Origin: Leptospira ellisii
GTDB lineage: Bacteria; Spirochaetota; Leptospiria; Leptospirales; Leptospiraceae
Direction of reading: 5' to 3'
NCBI RefSeq assembly: GCF_002811955.1
Contig: NZ_NPEF01000111.1
Location: forward strand, 1-12,919
DNA: 12,919 nt
Each line of letters opens with the position of its first letter. Positions within the stretch are counted from its first letter, which is position 1. The translations under genes and the position numbers were made by a program. The notes under the pieces were generated by a model. That model did no database searches and was not told the DNA's origin. It saw only the letters and a program-made list of their open reading frames with translations. Positions 1-7,151 of the stretch are shown here, piece by piece.

Positions 1-675
1 GTCGGATTCGACATCGTTCCCACCGATTGTCTTGCGATGATGTTGAAGGAAAAACTTCCCAAGGCTCATTTTTTGGAATTGGGATTTTCCGGTTTTACGG
101 AAATTTCCCGCGGAACCTTAAAGAGCGCCCTGGCCCAGCTTCCCTACGGTGGAAAGGTGAGGCGGAATGGAAAATTGGAAACGATCCCTCAGCTGAGTTT
201 AAAAAAGGTCGTGGAAATCAGCGGGCGTTATGCGGAATTTTTTGCGATTCCCTGGGGGGACGTTTTCACTTCGTTCATTTCCACGGGAATCCCGAATATA
301 ACCGTCTATTCCTCCTTTCCGGCTTCCCAAGCCAGGTTGATGAAATTCCTACAACCGGCTTCGATGTTTTTAAAAAGTTCCCTGATCTTGAAGGGACTTC
401 AGAAATTCGTGGACGTTTCCTTAAGCGGTCCCGGCGACGAAACCAGAAAGAGCGGTTCCGTTCTTTTGTGGGGAGAAGCCTGGACGGAGGCAAGTTCCAA
501 AAAGGTTTCGATGCGGATGCGTTGTGCGGAAGGTTACGAGTTTACCGTAGAGTCTGCGTTAGCCGCCGTTGCCAAATTGCAAAAAGGAAAGTTTCGCGCC
601 GGGTTTACCACTCCGTCGCAGGTTTGGGGTTCCAAATTCGTTTTGGAAATTCCAGGAACTAAACTTCTTTCGTAA
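1..675 (+). CDS. Saccharopine dehydrogenase-like / trans-acting enoyl reductase family protein, C-terminal part (5'-truncated)
   Basis: The frame is open from base 1 to the TAA at 673-675, giving 224 visible residues; the start lies to the left of the window. The visible part opens with VGFDIVPTDCLA, which matches the conserved stretch following the Rossmann fold in saccharopine dehydrogenase-like proteins and mycobacterial-type trans-acting enoyl reductases. It is followed by an LELGFSG...SRGTLKSAL segment and a YGGKVRRNGKL segment, also typical of the family. The NAD(P)-binding GxGxxG motif would be upstream and cannot be checked. Members are NAD(P)-dependent cytosolic or membrane-associated oxidoreductases. 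In this subgroup the substrate is often a lipid or polyketide intermediate and is rarely known, so true saccharopine dehydrogenase (lysine metabolism) activity should not be assumed. The family call is fairly secure; the substrate is unknown. The gene converges on the giant lipoprotein gene, 197 bp away. Confidence 0.8.
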   Translation, partial: VGFDIVPTDCLAMMLKEKLPKAHFLELGFSGFTEISRGTLKSALAQLPYGGKVRRNGKLETIPQLSLKKVVEISGRYAEFFAIPWGDVFTSFISTGIPNITVYSSFPASQARLMKFLQPASMFLKSSLILKGLQKFVDVSLSGPGDETRKSGSVLLWGEAWTEASSKKVSMRMRCAEGYEFTVESALAAVAKLQKGKFRAGFTTPSQVWGSKFVLEIPGTKLLS

Positions 676-872
676 CAATCCAACCGAGCCCGAGCCGCGC
701 CGTAACTGCGCAACCGTTCTCCCGCGTCGGTTCAGAGTTTGCCGGCGATGACGAGGAAGGTCTTCTGCAAACAAAAACCGAAATGCGGATTTTGACAAAA
801 GTCGTTTTGTCCGTAGTGGATGGTTTCTGACCGGAAACCGCGAAGAGACGGACAAAACGTTCGACAATTATA
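676..872. other. Convergent intergenic spacer with no gene
   Basis: This 197-bp spacer separates two convergent stop codons. I see no credible coding sequence: frames open across it lack a ribosome binding site and are continuations of shadow frames of the left gene. Its only notable content is the set of inverted repeats at 794-859, described separately. Confidence 0.6.
794..859. terminator. Nested and overlapping inverted repeats between convergent genes (possible bidirectional terminator)
   Basis: CGTTTTGTCCGT (803-814) is perfectly complementary to ACGGACAAAACG (848-859), a 12-bp stem. Inside it GGTTTC (822-827) pairs with GAAACC (834-839), giving a two-tier hairpin. A competing hairpin is possible because GACAAAA (794-800) can pair with TTTTGTC (805-811) across a 4-base loop. 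No strong T-tract follows on either strand, so a classical Rho-independent terminator is not proven. The position between two converging genes nevertheless fits a transcript-end role for both. The stem pairing is seen directly; the function is inferred. Confidence 0.4.
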
Positions 873-3800
873 TTAGTAAACGCTTTCTCCGAAGCTGTTT
901 GTTCCCCCAGGAACCGCGATTCCTCCCGCTAGTCCCGAGCCCAATACGGTCGCCGACGCCCCGGCCGCAGTCATAGCAGTGAACCCAGTTGCGCTTCCGT
1001 GAAAGATATAGAAACGTTCCGTGTTGGGTGTGCCTACGAGTAAATCCGGATTTCCGTCTCCGTTGATGTCGCCTGTCGAAAGGGGAAACCTCCCGCTGAT
1101 TCCCAACAACGGTGAACTGGCCATTCCGTTGAGGGCTACGGTCGCGCTGGCGCTCGTGATAAAGGCGCCGACTCCGCCGCTGGAAGGGGTCATAAAAACG
1201 TAAACGTTACTATTGGGTCCCGTGGAAAGTGTTGCGGAAGCGATAATATCGGCTCTACCGTCTCCATTGACGTCCCTTGCCGTGATTGAATTTCCGAAAG
1301 CGTCGTTGGAAGCGACCCCGTTGATAATGACGGTGGCTCCTCCTAAACTTCCGGTTCCTACTCCGGTTCCTCCGCTGGAAACAAAAGCCTGAACTTGTCC
1401 TGTGGAAGTATTCAAAACAGGGGCGCAGGAGATGACGTCGCTAAATCCGTCCCCGCTCACATCCGCCGCCGCCACTTTGAGTCCGAACATTCCTGTCCCG
1501 GAGCCGTTGGTCAAAATCGTATTGGCGGAAGCCCCGTTGATTCCGGAGGCACTGCCATGATATACGTAAACTCTGCCGAAATTCGAGTTGAATCCGGGAG
1601 AACCAACCACCACGTCCGCATAAGTATCTCCGTTCGTATTTCCCGTCGCTAAGGATGCGCCGAATCTGTCACTGACTGCGCTCCCGGTCGCGAGACTGCT
1701 GGGAGATGTCGCCGTCGTATGGGTGACTCCCGCAACTCCGGCGGAATGAAATACATAAATTCTTCCTTGGGAGGAGTTAAAGTTAGGAGCGCCCGCAATC
1801 AGGTCCGTGTATCCATCCCCGTTGGTATCTCCGGTAATTACGCTATCTCCGAAACGATGACCGGCTGCCGCTCCCGATAGGTTAGTGGATGCAAATCCCG
1901 TGAAAGAAATGTTCACTCCGGAACTTCCGGAAGAATGGAATACGTAAACCTTTCCTTGACTTCCATTCCACGCCGGAGCGCCTACGATTACATCCGCGTA
2001 TCCGTCTCCGTTCGTGTCGCCTAAAGCGACGGCTTTGCCGAATTCATCCGCAGCCGTACCGACGATGATTCGGTTGGCAAGAGACGCACTGGAAACCGTG
2101 ATACCTGCGCTTCCCGAAGAATAAAATAAATAGACCAAGCCCTGTCCATTTTCGGCGCTTACTAGGTCCACATATCCGTCTCCGTTGATATCTTTGTTGG
2201 TTCCTTGACGGACGGTAACCGTAGTCGTGGGCGAGTAATTTCCTGCCGCGTCCTTGCTTCGCACGGAAATGGTATGTTGCGAATTGATTCTCCAAGTGGA
2301 AGCGCCTGTGGAAAGCGGGTAACTCCATGAATTGGTTCCATTGGCCCCGATAAACGAACCTCCATCCAAGGAAATTTCTACAGATGCAATGCCGCCTGCG
2401 TCGGAAGCGGTTCCGATTACAAAACCACTCTCGACAATCGCGTTATTTCTGAGATTTAGGATGGAAACTCCGGGAGCGGTCGTATCAGGAGCGGCCCCGG
2501 TAGTAAAATCCCAGGATTCTGCGGACGCTTTGGCGACGCCGGAAGCATCTTTCACCGCATTTGTGACCGTGGCTCGGAATAATTTTCCTGCCGCTAAATT
2601 GAAGTCGGGATGAAAGGTCGCTACGGTTCCGACACAGCTGCTGATCGTTCCCGAGACGTTCAAAGTATCGGTTACGTTTTGTAAACTAAAACTCCCGGTT
2701 GTAATCGTGGAACAATCCATCGTTTCGCTAAAGGCGATCGTTATATTTGTGTTGGTTCCGATTCCGCCGGCTCCATGAATCGGACTTCTCATTCCTATGG
2801 TTGGCGGAGTGGAGTCCGGCGCGCTTCCCGTCGTAAAATTCCAGTTAACCGTTGTCGTAAGGGAATTGTTGGCCAAATCTTTTGCGTTCGTAGACACGGA
2901 GACATCGTATTGTGTGCTGAAGATAAGCGCCGATGGAGGAGTGTAGGTCAGCATATTGCCAAAACAATTCAAGGTTCCTCCTAACAAAGGCACGCCGCCG
3001 GTCGATATCTGAAATGCTCCGTTTACCGTAGAACAATTCATCGTTTTACTGAAGACGACGGTTACCAAAGTATTGATCGGAGCGGAGGTAGTTCCGGTGA
3101 GAGGATTGTAAAAAATCACGGAGGGAGGCGTCATATCCGAAGCGGATCCGGTGGTAAAGCTCCAGTTTGTGGGCGCAAATGCGACGTTCGCTAAATCTTT
3201 GATGCCTAAAAGTAAATCTACCGAATACGTCGTGTTGTAAGACAAATTGTTGTCCGGATCAAAGGTTGCAACCGAGCCGGAACAAGTGACGCTTCCGGGA
3301 ACCGCTCCTCCGTTGAGTTGGAACGTACCGGTGCTGATCGTGGAGCAATCGATCGGTTCGCTGAAAACGACGTTGACCATCGTATTGACGCCGATGCTCG
3401 TACTTCCGTTGCTCGGAGTGACCAAAGAAAGGACCGGAGGAATGGAATCGGGAGCCGAACCCGTTGTAAAGGACCAGGAAGTGGGTGTCAACGGTGAGAG
3501 CCCCGCCAGATCCGAAACCGTTGTGAGCACGGTGACGGTATAATTCGTATTGTAGGAAAGATCCGATTGGGGATCAAAGGTGGCGGTTGTCCCGGAGCAG
3601 GAAACGGTTCCGATCACGGAAGAGGATCCGTCGTCTACGACGATCGAAGCGCTGGAAACGGTTAGACAATCCATGACTTCGCTGAATGCGATGGTGATGG
3701 AGGCGTTGGGTGCGATTTCGTTCGCTACGTTTGCCGGATTCGTATATAAAACGTAAGGTCGTACGGAATCCGGAGCGTTTCCGGTCGTAAATGTCCAGCT

Positions 3801-5168
3801 CGATGCGAGCATCGAATTTCCGGAAGGATCCTTGACTCCCCCTCCGATATTTACGGTGTACGTTGTGTTGTAGTTTAAGTCGTTGTCCGGATGAAAGGTT
3901 GCGATTGCGCCGAAACAAGTGACGCTTCCGAGAACGGCTCCGTTGTTGAGTTGAAACGTACCCGTACCGACGGTGGAACAATCCATGGGTTCGCTGAATA
4001 CTACATTGACGCTTTGGTTTACCTGAATTCCGGTTTCTCCTACGCTTGGAGTTTTTAGAGAAATGGTCGGAGCGATCGAATCCGGTCCCGCTCCCGTCCC
4101 GAACCAAGCGTTAAATGGATTCGCCGACAAACCCGCCAAATCTTTGGCCGAACCGTTGACGACGACGGTGTAAATGCTGCTGTAGTTGAGCGGAGAAGAA
4201 GGTAAAAAACTGACCGAGGAACCCGAACAGGAAACGGTGCCGCTCACGGCGACTCCACCCGCATCTTCCAAGGAAATACTGTTCGTATCGATCGTGCTAC
4301 AATTCATCGATTCGGTAAATGCGATACTGACGGAAGAAGAGACTGCAAAACCGAGAAATGCGTTCGAAGGATTGAGAAAGGAAACGGAAGGAGGCGTAGA
4401 ATCCGGAGCGGCTCCCGTCGTAAAACTCCAGCTATACGGGGCGGTCATTGCGTTGCCCGCGAGATCTTTGATTCCGGTTCCGATCGTGGCCGTATAACTT
4501 GTGTTGTATGCCAGACTGGAAGAGGGGGTAAACGTGGCCGAAGAGCCCGCGCACGATACACTTCCGAAAACGGAATTGGAAGCTCCGTCTACCAAAGTCC
4601 AGTTTGTAGGATTGACCGTAGTACAATCCACCGTTTCGCTAAAGGCGATGCTCAAAGAAGCATTGTTTGGCGTAGCCGCCGCTCCGGGTAAAGGATATGT
4701 AAGAGAACGAATCGGAGGAATCAGATCCGAAATCGAGGAGGTGGTAAAATTCCAAGTGTAGTCTACCGCGAGTTCGGAACCGCTTTCGGACAGGACGGAT
4801 TTGGATACGGTTACGGTATAAACCGTCGATGCCGCGAGAGAAGAAGAGGGCGTAAATAGAATCGCGGTATCACTGGACGTTATATTCCCCGCAATCACGG
4901 TTCCGCCTTGTTTCAATCGGATCGATTGAGTTCCGATGGAAGCCGGATCCAATTTTTCACTAAACCCCACTTGAATCGAAGTATTCAAAGAAACCCCGGT
5001 TACGTTGGAACCGGGAGTGATCTGCGACACGGAAAAAGAGGCCGAACGATTGCTAAAATCAAGATAGGCAAGAAAAGGCAACGTGCTCTTTCCTTTTCCA
5101 TTCACGCAACCGATACTTCCCAACGAAAGTAAAAGTAAGGTTATAAAAGTTTGAATGAACGGTTTCAT
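873..5168 (-). CDS. Giant lipoprotein with Ig-like (Big_5-type) repeats and a C-terminal seven-bladed FG-GAP beta-propeller
   Basis: This 1431-residue protein starts with a lipoprotein signal peptide: a hydrophobic run (residues 8-19) ending in a SIGC lipobox, with Cys21 as the predicted lipidated residue. Eight tandem Ig-like repeats of about 100 residues follow (about 46-895), each with a [IV]xVxF[ST]E-type strand, a Y(N/S)xxYxV strand and a W-x-F-T-T-G / D-x-x-P-P linker. A ninth, different Ig-like domain spans about 899-987. Residues 993-1431 hold seven Ca-binding-type DxNGDGxxD loops and FG strands, as in integrin-alpha-like propellers. Repeats 2-8 each carry two cysteines; repeat 1 carries none. 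The start is supported by GGAG at 5175-5178, 6 nt upstream of the ATG. Such proteins are usually envelope-anchored adhesion or scaffold proteins; surface exposure and ligand are inferred, not shown. It is divergent from the Omp85-like barrel gene. Individual repeats differ clearly, so the array is old. Confidence 0.88.
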   Translation of the reverse strand: MKPFIQTFITLLLLSLGSIGCVNGKGKSTLPFLAYLDFSNRSASFSVSQITPGSNVTGVSLNTSIQVGFSEKLDPASIGTQSIRLKQGGTVIAGNITSSDTAILFTPSSSLAASTVYTVTVSKSVLSESGSELAVDYTWNFTTSSISDLIPPIRSLTYPLPGAAATPNNASLSIAFSETVDCTTVNPTNWTLVDGASNSVFGSVSCAGSSATFTPSSSLAYNTSYTATIGTGIKDLAGNAMTAPYSWSFTTGAAPDSTPPSVSFLNPSNAFLGFAVSSSVSIAFTESMNCSTIDTNSISLEDAGGVAVSGTVSCSGSSVSFLPSSPLNYSSIYTVVVNGSAKDLAGLSANPFNAWFGTGAGPDSIAPTISLKTPSVGETGIQVNQSVNVVFSEPMDCSTVGTGTFQLNNGAVLGSVTCFGAIATFHPDNDLNYNTTYTVNIGGGVKDPSGNSMLASSWTFTTGNAPDSVRPYVLYTNPANVANEIAPNASITIAFSEVMDCLTVSSASIVVDDGSSSVIGTVSCSGTTATFDPQSDLSYNTNYTVTVLTTVSDLAGLSPLTPTSWSFTTGSAPDSIPPVLSLVTPSNGSTSIGVNTMVNVVFSEPIDCSTISTGTFQLNGGAVPGSVTCSGSVATFDPDNNLSYNTTYSVDLLLGIKDLANVAFAPTNWSFTTGSASDMTPPSVIFYNPLTGTTSAPINTLVTVVFSKTMNCSTVNGAFQISTGGVPLLGGTLNCFGNMLTYTPPSALIFSTQYDVSVSTNAKDLANNSLTTTVNWNFTTGSAPDSTPPTIGMRSPIHGAGGIGTNTNITIAFSETMDCSTITTGSFSLQNVTDTLNVSGTISSCVGTVATFHPDFNLAAGKLFRATVTNAVKDASGVAKASAESWDFTTGAAPDTTAPGVSILNLRNNAIVESGFVIGTASDAGGIASVEISLDGGSFIGANGTNSWSYPLSTGASTWRINSQHTISVRSKDAAGNYSPTTTVTVRQGTNKDINGDGYVDLVSAENGQGLVYLFYSSGSAGITVSSASLANRIIVGTAADEFGKAVALGDTNGDGYADVIVGAPAWNGSQGKVYVFHSSGSSGVNISFTGFASTNLSGAAAGHRFGDSVITGDTNGDGYTDLIAGAPNFNSSQGRIYVFHSAGVAGVTHTTATSPSSLATGSAVSDRFGASLATGNTNGDTYADVVVGSPGFNSNFGRVYVYHGSASGINGASANTILTNGSGTGMFGLKVAAADVSGDGFSDVISCAPVLNTSTGQVQAFVSSGGTGVGTGSLGGATVIINGVASNDAFGNSITARDVNGDGRADIIASATLSTGPNSNVYVFMTPSSGGVGAFITSASATVALNGMASSPLLGISGRFPLSTGDINGDGNPDLLVGTPNTERFYIFHGSATGFTAMTAAGASATVLGSGLAGGIAVPGGTNSFGESVY
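876..2192 (-). repeat. Seven FG-GAP repeats forming a predicted beta-propeller
   Basis: The Ca-binding-type loops begin at residues 993, 1051, 1114, 1177, 1236, 1299 and 1367, a spacing of 58-68 residues. Six keep the D-x-[NS]-G-D-G-x-x-D pattern; the fourth is degenerate (NTNGDTYAD). FG strands sit at 1043, 1106, 1169, 1228, 1291 and 1426, with a weak LG version at 1355. The first loop has no FG strand before it, while the last FG strand (NSFGESVY) is the protein's very C-terminus. This suggests a propeller closed by the two ends. On the DNA, the repeat shows as recurring variants of a tatccgtctccgtt block every 180-205 bp. Confidence 0.85.
2484..5033 (-). repeat. Array of eight Ig-like (Big_5-type) protein repeats
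   Basis: This segment encodes residues about 46-895 of the giant lipoprotein. Approximate unit boundaries are 46-148, 152-256, 260-363, 367-467, 471-574, 578-677, 682-785 and 789-895. Each unit is linked by a D-[ST]-x-x-P-P-like hinge. Units 2-8 carry paired cysteines at 182/206, 290/314, 397/418, 501/524, 608/629, 712/735 and 819/845. Units 4 and 6 are closest to each other: over the 53 residues from VNVVFSEP to YxV they match at 41 positions. Similarity is mainly at the protein level, with diverged DNA. Confidence 0.85.
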
Positions 5169-5182
5169 AGCGGTCTCCGCAT

Positions 5183-5252
5183 GAGGAATCGATGGAGAAG
5201 TTTTAACGGCGCCCCTCTACTTTAGGCGGAAGTTCATCCAATCGGATTCCTC
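5183..5252 (-). promoter_or_regulatory. Inverted repeat in the leader of the giant lipoprotein mRNA
   Basis: GAGGAATC (5183-5190) is perfectly complementary to GATTCCTC (5245-5252). GAT (5191-5193) also pairs with ATC (5241-5243) if G5244 is bulged, giving about 11 bp. In the minus-strand transcript the downstream arm ends only 4 nt before the GGAG ribosome binding site (5175-5178). A folded leader could therefore affect translation or transcript stability. The long loop (about 47 nt) lowers the odds that it folds strongly. Confidence 0.3.
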
Positions 5253-5277
5253 GCAACGGATGGGAGCTTACAGGATT

Positions 5278-5306
5278 TTGTGTATCTCTTCCCTTTACGT
5301 TATAAC
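5278..5306 (+). promoter_or_regulatory. Possible sigma70-type promoter for the Omp85-like gene
   Basis: TTGTGT (5278-5283) is followed, after exactly 17 bp, by TATAAC (5301-5306). The -10 matches 5 of 6 consensus bases but the -35 matches poorly. It points toward the barrel gene and would give an untranslated leader of about 300 nt, which is long. It is a weak call from pattern only. Confidence 0.22.
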
Positions 5307-5590
5307 TTGAGTTCTTTTCTTAAAGTTTGCATGCAGTTTCGTGCCAAATGGTTCAAAAAATAATCCGAACGGTGGAGTAGGTTTATTCCCGAGGTCGGAG
5401 TTGTCTGGAGAAAAAAGTCAAAGCATTCATTTTATAAAAATCCTGAAATAATCGTTACACAAAGAAAGAATAGAATTCCATTTTGTGACGCCGAAAAATG
5501 CCGGGAAAAAGACGGGAAATCTTCGGATAAAAGCGGGTTTATGAGTGTGGAATTGCCTATACAAAATCGAATCGGATCGCCTTTTGGTAA

Positions 5591-5595
5591 AAGGA
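5591..5595 (+). promoter_or_regulatory. Ribosome binding site supporting the 5607 start
   Basis: AAGGA lies 11 nt before the ATG at 5607. The alternative in-frame ATG at 5541 has no purine-rich site in the right place. Together with the signal peptide starting right after 5607, this favours the downstream start. Confidence 0.5.
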
Positions 5596-5606
5596 ATTTC
5601 CGATCT

Positions 5607-7058
5607 ATGTTTCGTTTTGTGAGAATTTGGTTTGTTTTGGGAATTCCGATTCTCGTTGGAAATTTTTTTCCGTTGTTTTCCGATCCTCTGCCGCTCGTTC
5701 CGGAAGTTCGAATTCCTTTGGATGAAGGCAAACGTTTGGATCCGGGGGAATTGGCCGAAAAAAAGGAAGGTTGGTATGTAACCGCGCATCCTCTTTTTAG
5801 TTCCGATCCGGTGCGCGGTCAAGGCGGGGGAATTCGGGCGAGTATTTTTTTTAACGGAACCAAAAAGGAACCGTATTTCGAATACGAACCCTACCGAAGC
5901 AAGCTGACGGTGCAGTTGTTTCAAACCAACCAGGGTGTCAAAAATCATTTTGTACAATTCGATTCTCCTTATATTTTTAATACGGCGTTTCGTTGGAAAA
6001 GCAGTTTGGGTTTGGATTACAACCCCAATTCCCAATATTTCGGAATCGGAGAATCCTCCCTTTCTCCTTTGTCGTATCCGTTGCGAAATCAACCGGGAGC
6101 GTCTCGGATTCAAAACGCGGATTTCGGCGCGTATGAGGAATCCCAGTCCTACATTCGTCCTTCCCGGGGAGGTTCGGAAATTACTCCGACCGTTTCGGAT
6201 CAGGGATACAATCAATATCTGTTTAATTCGACCACACTTTTTAACAGTGTGGATTATACGTTTTGGAAAGCCTGGAAATGGGTGGTAGCGAACGAAATTT
6301 CCAAAAACATCATCCGTCACTCGGACGGCGTTTGGAATCCGGCGAAAGATCCTTTGTTGGGAGGAAATCTTTGGGAGACCTCGGTTCCAAACGGAGAATC
6401 CAAACTTACCGAGGATCATAACGCAGGGAAAATCCGGGGTTACAACGGAGGGGAAATCGTTTATCTCCGTGCGGGAATCGCCTACGATACGCGGGACTTT
6501 GAACCCGATCCGGATCGAGGAATATTAGTGGAATTGAATGTGGCGAACGTTTCCAAAAAAACGGGTTCGGACTTCAACTACAACAAGATCTTCTTTCAGA
6601 CCAAATACTTCCATAAACTTTTTCCGAGCGTTTTCGAGGAGCTGGTTTTGGCTACAAGGGGAGCTTTGGGATATACTTCCTCGGGGGCTCCGTTTTCGGA
6701 AATCCGTTATATGTGGAGTTTGGACGGTCCGATGACAGGAATCGGAGGTCTGCAGACGATGCGCGGTTACAGACAGGATCGGTTCGTCGCTCCGATGGTA
6801 GGTTTCGGAAGCGTGGAATTGCGGTGGAGATTCGCCACGTTCAAGTGGGGAGACGAACTTTTCACCCTGAGTTTGGTTCCTTTTTACGATCTCGGCAGGG
6901 TTTGGGATTCGGAAAAAAACCTGAATCTACAAGGTTACAAACATTCCTGGGGGAGCGGTTTGCGGATCATCTGGAATCAAGCCACCGTGATCCTGATCGA
7001 TTTCGCGAAATCCAGGGAGGATACGCAGATGTTTCTGGATTTCAGCCACGCCTTTTGA
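5607..7058 (+). CDS. Omp85/BamA-superfamily outer-membrane beta-barrel protein (surface antigen D15-like), no POTRA domains seen
   Basis: From the ATG at 5607 the product is 483 residues. It opens with MFRFVR, a hydrophobic stretch to about residue 24, and a plausible signal peptidase site after LFS. An upstream ATG (5541) would add 22 residues ahead of the signal peptide and lacks a ribosome binding site. Family marks are YFGIGE (145-150), the DTRD...P..G strand (294-305, typical of the Omp85 barrel), the RGYRQDRF motif (386-393, corresponding to the conserved loop-6 RGY/RGF), and a C-terminal strand ending in Phe (DFSHAF). POTRA repeats, which recruit substrates in BamA and TamA, are absent; the N-terminal stretch moves quickly into barrel-like sequence. 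The housekeeping BamA role is therefore unlikely. It is better described as a small Omp85-like barrel for export, lipid movement or an unknown task. It is divergent from the giant lipoprotein gene. Confidence 0.8.
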   Translation: MFRFVRIWFVLGIPILVGNFFPLFSDPLPLVPEVRIPLDEGKRLDPGELAEKKEGWYVTAHPLFSSDPVRGQGGGIRASIFFNGTKKEPYFEYEPYRSKLTVQLFQTNQGVKNHFVQFDSPYIFNTAFRWKSSLGLDYNPNSQYFGIGESSLSPLSYPLRNQPGASRIQNADFGAYEESQSYIRPSRGGSEITPTVSDQGYNQYLFNSTTLFNSVDYTFWKAWKWVVANEISKNIIRHSDGVWNPAKDPLLGGNLWETSVPNGESKLTEDHNAGKIRGYNGGEIVYLRAGIAYDTRDFEPDPDRGILVELNVANVSKKTGSDFNYNKIFFQTKYFHKLFPSVFEELVLATRGALGYTSSGAPFSEIRYMWSLDGPMTGIGGLQTMRGYRQDRFVAPMVGFGSVELRWRFATFKWGDELFTLSLVPFYDLGRVWDSEKNLNLQGYKHSWGSGLRIIWNQATVILIDFAKSREDTQMFLDFSHAF

Positions 7059-7102
7059 GATTTAAGAATCTATAATTTTAGAATTTTTTAATTTTCTAAA
7101 AT
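7058..7102. terminator. AT-rich hairpins after the barrel gene (possible terminator)
   Basis: Two perfect inverted repeats follow the TGA: AGATT-TAAG-AATCT (7058-7071), then ATTTTAGAA (7075-7083) with TTCTAAAAT (7094-7102), a 9-bp stem with a 10-base T-rich loop. The first stem is followed by ATAATTTT on the plus strand. The stems are AT-rich and individually weak, so this is a modest terminator candidate. Confidence 0.35.
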
Positions 7103-7109
7103 GTTTCGC

Positions 7110-7141
7110 TCCGCGTCCCCTTGCCGAGCAGAAGACGCGGA
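7110..7141 (-). terminator. GC-rich hairpin downstream of the small lipoprotein gene
   Basis: TCCGCGTC (7110-7117) pairs perfectly with GACGCGGA (7134-7141), an 8-bp GC-rich stem with a 16-base loop. It lies 10 nt past the stop codon of the minus-strand lipoprotein gene. In that transcript it is followed by an A/T-rich stretch but no clean run of U. It is a plausible 3'-end structure with an incomplete terminator signature. Confidence 0.35.
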
Positions 7142-7151
7142 CGCTTCGGAA

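Larger units (their letters stand above)
5169..5606. other. Divergent intergenic region between the giant lipoprotein and barrel genes
   Basis: This stretch lies between the divergent start codons at 5168 (-) and 5607 (+) and should hold control signals for both genes. Besides the leader hairpin (5183-5252) and the weak promoter match (5278-5306), I see an A/T-rich tract around 5410-5440 and no further convincing promoter. No credible gene is present. Part of it, 5541-5606, could code if the barrel gene used its upstream ATG. Confidence 0.6.

Noticed and set aside
873..2192. Recurring short DNA block every 180-205 bp, considered as a CRISPR array or DNA satellite
   Set aside because: The block encodes the DxNGDG loop of each FG-GAP repeat in one reading frame, and copies differ at synonymous positions. 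It is a protein-level repeat.
3574..4107. 177-codon minus-strand frame inside the giant lipoprotein gene
   Set aside because: It is an alternative frame of repetitive Ser/Thr/Gly-rich coding DNA, giving an Arg/Ser-rich product without motifs.
5541..5606. Upstream ATG at 5541 as the start of the barrel gene
   Set aside because: It has no ribosome binding site and would place 22 extra residues before an otherwise normal signal peptide. The ATG at 5607 explains both better.
5427..6419. 330-codon minus-strand frame opposite the barrel gene
   Set aside because: The product is rich in R, F, I and N with no domain signature, and it overlaps the strongly supported Omp85-like gene and its upstream region. 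It is best explained as a shadow frame.
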